Of a DNA stretch of 64,000 nt, positions 58,201 through 64,000 are shown one piece after another; within the stretch, counting starts at the first letter, position 1; every line of letters starts with the position of its first letter. The notes beneath the pieces are model-generated. The model saw only the letters and a list, made by a program, of their open reading frames with translations. It made no database searches and was not told the DNA's origin. Source of the stretch: an uncultured Opitutia bacterium (GTDB taxonomy: Bacteria > Verrucomicrobiota > Verrucomicrobiia > Opitutales > Opitutaceae); the NCBI GenBank assembly GCA_903877135.1, contig CAIRCN010000010.1, positions 62,001-126,000 on the forward strand, given 5' to 3'. The translations under genes and the position numbers were made by a program.

Positions 58201-59994
58201 GATGCCCTCAAGAGGATTGGTGTGGGTGAAGGCCTTGGGATCGCAGCAGAGGACGACGTCGACGTGGTTCAGTTCGCAGTTCACCTTGATCTGCGAGGGG
58301 GCGACGGTGAGGTAGTAGTTGGTGGGGGCGCCCTTTTTCTCGGAACCGTATTTCGGGTTAGCCATCACGTTGAGCCGTTCGACGAGGAAGCCGCTTTCGT
58401 CGTAAACGGGGTCGCGCTCGGAGACGAATTTGCCGAACTCGCCGATGAGTTCGCCGAGGTTCTTGCCCGTCGTGATCATGCCCCAGCCGCCGATGGAATG
58501 GAAGCGCACGGCGATCGCGCCATCTGGGAGGAGCGAGGGGGTGTCCTTGCTGATGACGGCGTAAGGGTGATCGACGCCGAGCACGAAGAACGTCTCGCCG
58601 TCGGCGGCGCGGCGGCCGTCCTTGCGGGCGACGGTGCCGGTGGCAAATTCATAGGCGCCGAGTGTGTGCTCGGGGCGGAAGTCGCGGGAGCCGATGCCGT
58701 AGGCACCGCGGAAGAGGCGGGGCGTCTCGGCGGGCGTGAGCGAAGGAAGGGACGCTTCTCCGAGGCGTCCCGCGTCATTCGATTCCAAGCCCGGTCGCCT
58801 CGGAGAAGCGTCCCTACCAAAACGTGCATTTTCATTGGCCTTGCCGAGGGCGACGCGGATGTCGCGGGCGAGCGGGTTGTCGCCGGCGAGGCCCTCGTCG
58901 GTGCGTTCGAGGATGATCACGTTTTTCTTGCCGCGGAGGGCGTTGATGACGGCGGCCTCGGGGAAGGGGCGGATGACGTTGATGTGGATCGAGCCGACCT
59001 TGGCGTTGCGCTGTTCGCGGAGGTAGTCGCAGGCGGCCTCGATGTTGTCGGCGGCGCAGCCGAGGGAGACGAAGACCGTGTCGGCGTCGGCGGTCTTGAA
59101 TTCGCTGATGAAGCCGTATTGGCGGCCGGTGAGGCGGCCGAACTGGGCGTAGGCTTCGCCGAGGAAGCCGAGGATGGGTTCGTTGAAGTTGTTCCGACGC
59201 GCGACGACGCCGTTCATGTGGTGCTCCTGGTTCTGCACCGGCCCGAGCAGGACGGGGTTCTTGAGGTCGATCATCTGCGGCACGCGGCGGCGTTTCGGGC
59301 CGAAAAGCTCGCGCTGGGCGGGCGTGGGGCAGTCGATCTGGTCGTCGGGCGCGCCGAGGAACTCGCGGAGCAACCCGGCCTCGGGGGCGAGATACATGCG
59401 CTCGGAATGGGTGGTGAGCATGCCGTCCTGGATGTTCATGCCCGGGTTGAGCGCGGTCTCGGCGACCTGGCGGAGGATGATGGCCTGGTCGGCGGCCTGC
59501 TGGGCATCGCGCGACATCAGCATGATCCAGCCGGTGTCGAGGACGGCGTAGATGTCGTCGTGGGCGCAATGGACGTTGAGGGCCTGCTTCGTGAGCGCGC
59601 GGGCGCCGATCTCGAGGACCATTGTCGAGAGCTTGCCGGGCGCGTGGTAATACTGCTCTGCCGCGTAGACAATGCCCTGGCCCGATGTGAAGTTGACGGT
59701 GCGGCGGCCGGTGATGGCGAAGGCAGTGGCGCCGCCCTGGGCGGCATGCTCGCCCTCGGTTTCGACGGCGATTTTTTGCTGGCCCCAGACGTTGAGCTCA
59801 CCCTGCGCGTAGGACTGCTGGTAGATTTCGCCGCCCTCGGTCGATGGGGTGATCGGGTAGAAGACGCCGCCCTCGGTGACGCGCGTCTCAACGTGCTGGG
59901 CGACGAGCTGGTTGCCGTTACAGGTGACGCGCAGGCCGGGGTATTTCGGCTTGGCATGGGCGGGAGCGGACGGGTTTGTGGTGGAGTTGCTCAT
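55207..59994 (-). CDS. Large pyruvate:ferredoxin oxidoreductase-type 2-oxoacid oxidoreductase
   Basis: 1595 residues, about 400 longer than normal NifJ. Domain order is conserved: N-terminal PFOR domain (VFYPITPSTEGGEIYQQ), gamma domain (about 560-780, VRFHSIGGWGMITTGKNL), ferredoxin motifs CTQCMECITACPDT (about 825) and CKGCGECVQVCGD (about 960), CAGCGEKS (about 1038), and the TPP site GGDGALGDIGFQN (about 1271) with YSNTGGQNSDSS. Extra length comes from a helical insert after CAGCGE (about 1050-1130, DRLRAKASRLRTEGMQK), a long C-terminal tail, and other spacers. Residues 393-415 are encoded by a DNA palindrome. Pyruvate or another 2-oxoacid is the likely substrate; physiological direction unknown. 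The ATG at 59994 opens the conserved region. Confidence 0.88.
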   Translation of the reverse strand: MSNSTTNPSAPAHAKPKYPGLRVTCNGNQLVAQHVETRVTEGGVFYPITPSTEGGEIYQQSYAQGELNVWGQQKIAVETEGEHAAQGGATAFAITGRRTVNFTSGQGIVYAAEQYYHAPGKLSTMVLEIGARALTKQALNVHCAHDDIYAVLDTGWIMLMSRDAQQAADQAIILRQVAETALNPGMNIQDGMLTTHSERMYLAPEAGLLREFLGAPDDQIDCPTPAQRELFGPKRRRVPQMIDLKNPVLLGPVQNQEHHMNGVVARRNNFNEPILGFLGEAYAQFGRLTGRQYGFISEFKTADADTVFVSLGCAADNIEAACDYLREQRNAKVGSIHINVIRPFPEAAVINALRGKKNVIILERTDEGLAGDNPLARDIRVALGKANENARFGRDASPRRPGLESNDAGRLGEASLPSLTPAETPRLFRGAYGIGSRDFRPEHTLGAYEFATGTVARKDGRRAADGETFFVLGVDHPYAVISKDTPSLLPDGAIAVRFHSIGGWGMITTGKNLGELIGEFGKFVSERDPVYDESGFLVERLNVMANPKYGSEKKGAPTNYYLTVAPSQIKVNCELNHVDVVLCCDPKAFTHTNPLEGIKKGGSLVWESSDTPEVAWQRIPAKYRQFVQENNIRVFILPGFEIARKATNQAELQLRMQGNSFLGAFFRVSPFLQTYAITEEKFLESVRKQYVKKFGRFGDAVVTSNMTVMTEGFSRVTEIKLGSLGDPDRSSMRNPAIAPQGQHAIIPTAGCAASGCDSIAMPAAQPARAPLQTLAKFDSEFRAGLGYHQPAGALASVGLMGAGTGATQSKYVARRETPVYIAENCTQCMECITACPDTALPNTAQDVATVLKTAVNNYITDRAERLKLGAEMPALEQRARARMNEAVKTKAKLPFKDIIREEVTALAGISDKAKTEFTGIIATLPLAYGNVPAIFRSIEAKNPGAGGLFSIFVSDLCKGCGECVQVCGDHDALRMTRETEDLNAELTTAQVFSRLLPDTPQKYLGLYNDSDAASSREAALRNHLMVRRNYEALVSGDGACAGCGEKSILRSVASVTEAYMRPLYHKKADRLRAKASRLRTEGMQKLAALKARSEQEYQLFRKTYTHVIVGLGGENDADTALRIADYEAKHGPITDEQLIGGLVAVLEQDAFNHKELQSVDGRRANGMSVMMMGASTGCNTVYGSTPPGNPHPYPWMNSLFQDGATISWLMAESAILEHSRRSVVPERLSDALLDRATDVASEADYFLLTHLDDALMTEQEIRELPKVWVVGGDGALGDIGFQNVSKVVLQNRPNVKILMLDTQVYSNTGGQNSDSSTMLGGYDMNQFGVASQGKLIEKKNVSEILTAGHGSPFVAQVSMANAAKLYKALLDGLEYRGTAFFQSYTTCQPEHGVGDNMSADQAKFVRDARGMPEFVFNPRKGETAQEAFDLKGNPSIDRDWWRTKYSTTGEEYSFGVAHWAITEGRFRKHVKAVKEEDTAKLIPFDDILLFITQDDVVHRRVFEPKHRSFVPNFGCFIKAEEHGKMKYYAVSRQMVLFAVERRKAWRMLQGKAGVANKDYVAQKAFLTKIDKGELVFADAKARTRELFTTELAAVK
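58748..58815. repeat. Palindromic element inside the large oxidoreductase gene
   Basis: Two 20-nt arms, perfect inverted copies of each other (58748-58767 and 58796-58815; core GACGCTTCTCCGAGGCG), flank a 28-nt loop. The element lies in frame within the coding sequence and encodes an Arg/Gly/Ser-rich stretch (GRDASPRRPG ... GRLGEASLP) at residues about 393-415, between conserved blocks. No stop or frameshift results. This is how a dispersed palindromic repeat inserted in a tolerant surface loop would look. Confidence 0.85.
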
Positions 59995-60082
59995 GTAAAA
60001 GGAAGGCAATGTGAAAACACAAAGCGCGCAAACTGATGCCGCATTCAGTAGGAGATTCAAAGGAAAAGAATGTCCTAGGCGC

Positions 60083-60280
60083 GAATGGCTGCCGGGAGCG
60101 TTGACGGCGGCTCCGGTTTGCAGTGTCATGCAGGGCATGAAGGCGGACTGCGACTGGCGGCGCCGGGTTTGCCCCATCCGGGGGGTGATAGGAGTGTGTC
60201 ATCTGCTCATCGAGCCGGACAAAAAGGGTGCGATCCTGCTCGACACGGGGCTTGTGGACGAGCCGTGGCAGATCTGGTGA
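60083..60280 (+). pseudogene. Truncated MBL-fold metallo-hydrolase remnant
   Basis: The plus-strand frame ending in TGA at 60278-60280 reads VIGVCHLLIEPDKKGAILLD followed by TGLVDEPWQIW. This resembles the first beta strands of metallo-beta-lactamase-fold hydrolases (a VxCHLLIE...xxLxDTGL pattern), but the HxHxDH metal motif that should follow is absent because the frame stops 30 nt before the tRNA-His gene. Upstream residues back to an ATG at 60011 have no protein character I recognise. Probably a gene stump left by a deletion or rearrangement beside the tRNA. Confidence 0.4.
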
Positions 60281-60310
60281 CAACTGCGGCGGTTACCCCC
60301 GTAGTTAAGA

Positions 60311-60388
60311 TGGGGCGGCCAACGGGACTCGAACCCGCGACCCCAAGATTCACAATCTTGTGCTCTAACCAACTGAGCTATGACCGCC
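60311..60388 (-). tRNA. tRNA-His (GTG)
   Basis: A full cloverleaf on the minus strand: acceptor GCGGTCA paired with TGGCCGC, D arm GCTC/GAGC, anticodon stem CAAGA/TCTTG around loop TTGTGAA (anticodon GTG), T arm GCGGG-TTCGAGT-CCCGT, and encoded CCA at 60311-60313. A G precedes position 1 (60388) opposite discriminator C73 (60314), the G-1:C73 identity pair specific to tRNA-His. Confidence 0.96.
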
Positions 60389-61010
60389 ACAAAGAGCCGT
60401 GGAACTTCGCGAGGGGCTCCGGCACTGTCAATCCCTTCTTCCCGGCTTTGCCATTGGTAGGGGGGGAGAGATTGAGGTTTCTCCTCGGTGATGTCGGGTA
60501 ATGTCTTTTGACCAATCTCACCGGTGGCTCAACGATTGTGAAAATAGCGACCGATTTGCCGGAAAGTGTTTGGCATGCGTGCCAAACAGATTGGCGGGTA
60601 TTTGGTGTCACGGAATGATGGTGGGAGCGATGAATGACGACCGCGACAACACGTTCTACTGGGGCGATTGGCGACTGGGTTGGTCGGGTCGGGTCGGGTT
60701 GGGTTGGGTTGGGTTGGTGGCGGGACAAATTGATAGCGAAACCGCTCTCACCAAACCGAGATGGTTCATCGTAACCTTGGCAAATCCATGAAGCGTCTGC
60801 TGATTTTGTTGTTCATTGGGGCTGGTGCGCGTCACCGGACAGGTCGCAGCCAAGTGCTCAACGATGCCGGTGTGGCGCGCAAACGCCGCCCACGGCACCA
60901 GCCCCGCCGTAAGTGTTTAATTCCTATAAGACCACTTCGCCAACGGTTGCGGTGCGTGCCTGCCTGCGAAAAATTGAGAGGCCGATGCCACCCCTGCGAA
61001 CGACCCCCGC
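60389..61010. other. Long gap without a convincing gene
   Basis: About 620 bases between tRNA-His and the terminator of the anti-sigma-like gene. Apart from the G-rich pentanucleotide array at 60677-60717, I find nothing firm. A plus-strand frame 60501-60791 runs through the array and has low-complexity Gly/Trp/Leu content, so it is probably not a gene. An ATG at 60788 opens with signal-like MKRLLILLFIGAGA but continues as Arg-rich sequence, suggesting at most a decayed small gene. Confidence 0.5.
60677..60717 (+). repeat. GGGTY pentanucleotide tandem repeat (G-quadruplex motif)
   Basis: Six GGG runs start at 60686, 60691, 60696, 60701, 60706 and 60711, at exact 5-nt spacing, as three GGGTC-type and three GGGTT-type units, flanked by imperfect units (GGGTTGG at 60677). 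Four or more GGG runs with 2-nt loops satisfy the intramolecular G-quadruplex pattern on the plus strand. The array is in the non-coding gap next to tRNA-His. Confidence 0.9.
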
Positions 61011-61034
61011 AAAAAAGCCCCGCAGGAGCGGGGC
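61011..61034 (-). terminator. Rho-independent terminator of the sigma factor operon
   Basis: A 7-bp perfect GC stem (GCCCCGC at 61017-61023, GCGGGGC at 61028-61034) with a 4-nt loop, followed on the minus strand by six T (A run 61011-61016). It starts 28 nt beyond the stop of the anti-sigma-like gene. Confidence 0.88.
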
Positions 61035-61062
61035 GGGAAAACGGGCGTGCCAGACGGCGCGC

Positions 61063-61890
61063 TCAGAATTTCACGAGCACACCGGCCCCCATGGCGTTGA
61101 CACGGCTGATGCTATCGTAAAGCCGGTCCTCAGTCAGGCCACGGGAAACGCGATCCGTCGTGCGCACCGACGCCTCGCTGAGGCTGGCGATCGCCGGCAG
61201 ACCGGGAGCAAGGAGACGGGCAAGTCGCGCCTCGCTGGGCGTGGCCACCTGCGCCAGCGGCTCACGCATGGATTGGCGCACACTGATCGCCCGCGCCGGA
61301 TGAACGAGGACTTCGCCCAAGCCTGGTTCGGCCTCCTGAGCAGCGGCCAAATTGGCCGACATATAACGGACGGAAGGGGTGACTGCGCGCTCGCGGGCAA
61401 GTCCATCACCAAACATCGCGAACGACGCTGCCGCCTGGCGCGGCATGGTGTCAGCCGCCGCCGTCGATTGGGTTGACGCAGCCGGCGCCGCTACGGCTTC
61501 AACCGCGACCACCGGTGCCTCCACGCCCACTGTCTCAGGTTGCACTGCGACCAGTTGCTCCGTCTTGGCCGGTTCAGCCGGAGCAGTCACTTGCGCAGCA
61601 ATATCAGAGCTGTAAACGGGCGCGACGTCCGTCGTGCGATATTCGCGGATGGTCAGGAAACTCAACGTCAGGATGGCTGCAGCTCCCACCGGGAGTTGAT
61701 AATGCGAAAAACGGGCGCCCAGCCGGATGAAAGGAGCCCACCACGGGCGCGGCTCGACAATCGCGGCAAGCTGTTTGGCCCGCAGTTCGCAGTCAAACTG
61801 GTTCCAGAACTCAAGCGGCGGCCGCTCTGCCCGCTTGAGCCGCAGCAAATCTTCCAAAGTGACGGTGGCTTTCTGACGGTCGGGATTCAT
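61063..61890 (-). CDS. Membrane protein coupled to ECF sigma factor (putative anti-sigma)
   Basis: 275 residues: a basic cytoplasmic N-terminus (about 1-68, LEDLLRLKRAERPPLEFWNQ), a short hydrophobic span (LPVGAAAILTLSFLTI, about 68-84), and a long Ala/Val/Pro-rich periplasmic part. It overlaps the stop of the upstream ECF sigma gene by 4 nt, the usual arrangement for an anti-sigma factor, but the zinc-binding HxxxCxxC motif of common anti-sigma domains is absent. The role is inferred from position and topology. A terminator follows. Confidence 0.65.
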   Translation of the reverse strand: MNPDRQKATVTLEDLLRLKRAERPPLEFWNQFDCELRAKQLAAIVEPRPWWAPFIRLGARFSHYQLPVGAAAILTLSFLTIREYRTTDVAPVYSSDIAAQVTAPAEPAKTEQLVAVQPETVGVEAPVVAVEAVAAPAASTQSTAAADTMPRQAAASFAMFGDGLARERAVTPSVRYMSANLAAAQEAEPGLGEVLVHPARAISVRQSMREPLAQVATPSEARLARLLAPGLPAIASLSEASVRTTDRVSRGLTEDRLYDSISRVNAMGAGVLVKF

Positions 61891-62522
61891 CGGCGGATAT
61901 AGGGCTGGAGCTCAGACTGAAGCAATTGCTTCGCGTAATGCACGCGCGAACGAACCGTGCCCACCGAGCAATTCATGATTTCGGCAATTTCCTGATGGCT
62001 GAGCCCATCGATCTCAAAAAGAGTTATCACGGTTCTGTGATTGATAGACAGTTTTTGCATCGCCTCGTTCAATTTTTCCTGGAGTTCATGGACGAATGTA
62101 TCGCGGTCGGCCCCAGTTGTGTCGGTGAGGGCGGCGATAACTTCGGCAGAGACCTTCTCGTCCTCGTTGATTTTTTCGAAGCTGAAAAAAGTTCGCAACT
62201 TGTTCTTGCGCAAATGGGAAAGCGCGGAATTTACCGCAATACGGTAGAGCCAGGTGAAAAACGCGGACTGCCCTTGAAAACGATTGATTGACTGGAAAGC
62301 GCTGATGAAAGCGTCCTGGGTCAAATCGGCCGCATCCTCGCGGTTAGAGGTTAGATTATAGACCACACCAAAGACCCGGGCACGGTATTTGTGAACGATC
62401 TGGTCAAAAGCAGCCACATCCCCCGCCTGAACCTGACGCACCACGGTCAAGTCGGCGTCGGCCTCATGCTGGCGCTCGGGCGACGCGACGAGCGTCTTGC
62501 CGAAGGTCTTGACCGCGTCCAT
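61887..62522 (-). CDS. ECF-type RNA polymerase sigma factor (RpoE-like)
   Basis: Extracytoplasmic-function sigma-70 factor, 211 residues. Region 2 (about 35-100) has FDQIVHKYRARVFGVVYNLT, DAADLTQDAFISAFQ and FFTWLYRIAVNSALSHLR; region 4 (about 150-205) has LSINHRTVITLFEIDGLS and the HTH EIAEIMNCSVGTVRSRVHYA. The ATG at 62522 (MDAVKTFG) was chosen; fourteen further in-frame residues upstream lack similarity. It is the first gene of a two-gene unit with its membrane partner, so control by that partner is likely. No autoregulated promoter could be recognised upstream. Confidence 0.92.
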   Translation of the reverse strand: MDAVKTFGKTLVASPERQHEADADLTVVRQVQAGDVAAFDQIVHKYRARVFGVVYNLTSNREDAADLTQDAFISAFQSINRFQGQSAFFTWLYRIAVNSALSHLRKNKLRTFFSFEKINEDEKVSAEVIAALTDTTGADRDTFVHELQEKLNEAMQKLSINHRTVITLFEIDGLSHQEIAEIMNCSVGTVRSRVHYAKQLLQSELQPYIRR

Positions 62523-62595
62523 GGCACTAAATGAAAGCCCAATAGCCGCGAAGCGCAAACGCAAATTTGATCAGACCGGGCGCTTTACAAAAAAT

Positions 62596-63639
62596 TCAAG
62601 CGCTCCGGCCAAATGGCGGTCGCAGCGAAGCAACCTGAGCTTGCAGAACGTCGCACAAGCCAAGCAACAGCGGTGTGGGCGCTTCGTCCGGCCAGGCGCG
62701 AAGCGCGCCGGTCGCGGCGGCGATTTCAGCCTGCACGGCCTCTGTAACCGCGCCAAAAACATCGCAATCATCCATCTGCTTCAGATGCAAGGCCGGCTGC
62801 TTCGGACGCTGGCCGAGAATCTCGGCCGTCAGCTCGGCGCGCGCGGCCGCGGGGAGTCGCTCCATCAGCACCAGCAGCGGCAGAGTGAGTTTTCCGCTGG
62901 CGAGGTCGGTGCCAAGGGTTTTGCCGATGCGCTTTTCTTCGCCAAAGAAATCCACAAGGTCGTCGTAAATTTGGTAGGCGATGCCGAGATGCCGTCCGAA
63001 ACGGGACGTCGCGTCGGCATACTCGGGCGAAAAACCGCTGTAGCGCGCGCCGAGACGGCAAGAAACGCGGAAGAGCTCCGCCGTCTTTAGGTCGATCACG
63101 CGCTGGTAGTCGGCACGGGTGACGTTGGTCGAGCCACGGCGCAGCGTCTGCACGATCTCACCGGCGCAGACGCGGCGGGTGGACTCGGAGACCGCGGAGC
63201 AGACGTCGGTGGTGGGAAACTGCGTGGCGAGGTTAAGCGCGTGGGCAAACAACGCGTCGCCCAGCAGCACGGCCGCCGTAGGGCCAAATTCGCGAGCGGC
63301 GGTGCGGCGGTTGCGGCGTACCTCGGCGCCGTCCATGATGTCGTCGTGCACGAGCGTGGCGAGGTGGACGAGTTCGACCACAGCCGCGATGCGCACGAGG
63401 TCGGGCACGATCACCGCGGGGCCGCGCCAGCCGCTGAAGAAAACCAGCGCAGGACGGATGCGCTTGCCCGAGGTATCGATGCAGTAGTCGGCCATCGCGC
63501 GGATCTCTGGCTCGAAGGCGTCGAGTTGCCCATGGAGAAATCTGTCGAGTTCGGCCAGGTGCGGCGACACGAGGGTGAACACGCTCGAAAACGCATGGCT
63601 GGGTGCGGAATCTGACGTGGCGGATGAGTTGGCGCTCAT
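62596..63639 (-). CDS. Long-chain polyprenyl diphosphate synthase
   Basis: Trans-prenyltransferase extending farnesyl or geranylgeranyl diphosphate for quinone side chains, 347 residues. It has both aspartate-rich motifs: LVHDDIMDGAEVRRNR (first) and IAYQIYDDLVDFFGEEK (second), plus SGKRIRPALVFF and the GKLTLPLLVLMERL region. The small residues before the first DDxxD and the length fit octaprenyl/heptaprenyl-type synthases, but chain length cannot be fixed from sequence. The ATG at 63639 opens a Ser-rich N-terminus of about 20 residues. Confidence 0.9.
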   Translation of the reverse strand: MSANSSATSDSAPSHAFSSVFTLVSPHLAELDRFLHGQLDAFEPEIRAMADYCIDTSGKRIRPALVFFSGWRGPAVIVPDLVRIAAVVELVHLATLVHDDIMDGAEVRRNRRTAAREFGPTAAVLLGDALFAHALNLATQFPTTDVCSAVSESTRRVCAGEIVQTLRRGSTNVTRADYQRVIDLKTAELFRVSCRLGARYSGFSPEYADATSRFGRHLGIAYQIYDDLVDFFGEEKRIGKTLGTDLASGKLTLPLLVLMERLPAAARAELTAEILGQRPKQPALHLKQMDDCDVFGAVTEAVQAEIAAATGALRAWPDEAPTPLLLGLCDVLQAQVASLRPPFGRSA

Positions 63640-63759
63640 GGATGTCCTGACGCTAGAGCGGAATTGGAAAATGGCTAATAAATACGCCGAAGAATAAGGC
63701 GGCCAGGATGCACTATCAGCGGGATTGCTTCGGCACCGCGCTCTCGCAATGACAGGAGG

Positions 63760-64000
63760 GTGAACAATCCGCTGCTGCTTCTGCTCATGACCGCGGCCGG
63801 CCTTTACGTCGGCAAACTCTGGCTCGACGACCTGCGGGCGGCGCGCGCCGGGGCGCCGAACCGAGGCGCATTGCCCGGTGCGACACTGGCGACGAAGACA
63901 GCCGTGATCATCGCGGGCGCAGGTGCCTTGGTGATCCTCGTGGGCGAGACGTGGGGCGAGAACCGGCTCGGACTGACGGCGCAACAGTCACGGGTGATGT
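63760..64000 (+). CDS. Membrane protein, 5' part only (cut by window end)
   Basis: A plus-strand frame from GTG at 63760 stays open to the window end (80 codons). It has a first hydrophobic helix (NPLLLLLMTAAGLYVGKLWL), a polar segment, and a second helix (TAVIIAGAGALVILVGETWG). The pattern recalls the N-terminus of CPBP-type intramembrane proteases, but the motif-bearing part is outside the window. A perfect AGGAGG (63754-63759) abuts the GTG with no spacer, which is unusual and leaves the start uncertain. Confidence 0.5.
   Translation, partial: MNNPLLLLLMTAAGLYVGKLWLDDLRAARAGAPNRGALPGATLATKTAVIIAGAGALVILVGETWGENRLGLTAQQSRVM

Noticed and set aside
57085-60036. Very long antisense open frame (983 codons) opposite the large oxidoreductase gene
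   Set aside because: It lies opposite a gene with clear family motifs; its Gly/Ala/Glu/Asp-rich composition is what an antisense frame of GC-rich coding DNA gives. No family motif is seen.
60311-60388. tRNA-His as an integration (att) site
   Set aside because: No integrase gene and no second copy of the tRNA 3' end were seen within the window; only the adjacent gene stump hints at it.
60501-60791. Open frame running through the G-rich pentanucleotide array
   Set aside because: The array itself dictates the Gly/Trp/Val repeat; there is no recognisable domain and the start lacks a ribosome-binding site.

Overview
The window is GC-rich, densely coded bacterial chromosome. A fused lpxC-fabZ gene next to lpxA, a remnant of a PEP-CTERM exported protein, a prepilin-type protein, two pyruvate:ferredoxin oxidoreductases and an elongation factor P whose tip reads PGN together suggest a Gram-negative, at least partly anaerobic member of the Verrucomicrobiota, most likely close to Opitutaceae. 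This placement is inference from gene content and sequence flavour; no 16S rRNA gene is present.

Layout. 1-4.7 kb: nifJ and a dihydroorotate-dehydrogenase-like gene. 4.7-6.3 kb: two decayed IS5-type transposase genes. 6.5-13.8 kb: rhomboid protease, PLP decarboxylase, lpxA and lpxC-fabZ, efp, carbonic anhydrase, rRNA methyltransferase. 13.9-21.0 kb: a four-gene operon in which every junction is a 4-nt ATGA overlap; two paralogous heparinase II/III-like proteins flank a TPR-like secreted protein and a solute-binding protein. 21-25.6 kb: a divergent pyrimidine-nucleoside phosphorylase, argS and a broken PEP-CTERM gene. 25.6-32.8 kb: envelope genes (GYF_2 membrane protein, BrkB, SurA-N protein, TolC, pseudopilin). 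32.8-44.7 kb: miaA, lipid kinase, REC-GGDEF protein, epimerase, trpA, EEP nuclease, fumA, Gfo/Idh oxidoreductase, kdsD, LysM lipoprotein and a class I aminotransferase.

44.7-54.8 kb holds a complete reductive pyrimidine catabolic cluster. PreT/PreA reduce uracil or thymine, dihydropyrimidinase opens the ring, a divergently transcribed amidohydrolase removes the carbamoyl group, a class III aminotransferase makes the semialdehyde, and MmsA converts it to acetyl- or propionyl-CoA. An NCS1 transporter supplies the base. The phosphorylase at 21 kb could feed this route from nucleosides.

55.2-60.0 kb: a second, unusually large (1595 aa) pyruvate:ferredoxin oxidoreductase-type enzyme carrying an in-frame DNA palindrome. 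60-64 kb: a truncated metallo-hydrolase remnant, tRNA-His, a telomere-like G-rich pentanucleotide repeat, an ECF sigma factor with a membrane partner, a polyprenyl synthase, and the start of a membrane protein cut by the window end.

The best candidates for something undescribed are the ATGA-coupled lyase/binding-protein operon (13.9-21.0 kb), the coding-region palindrome in the large oxidoreductase, and the phosphorylase whose signature loop is replaced.
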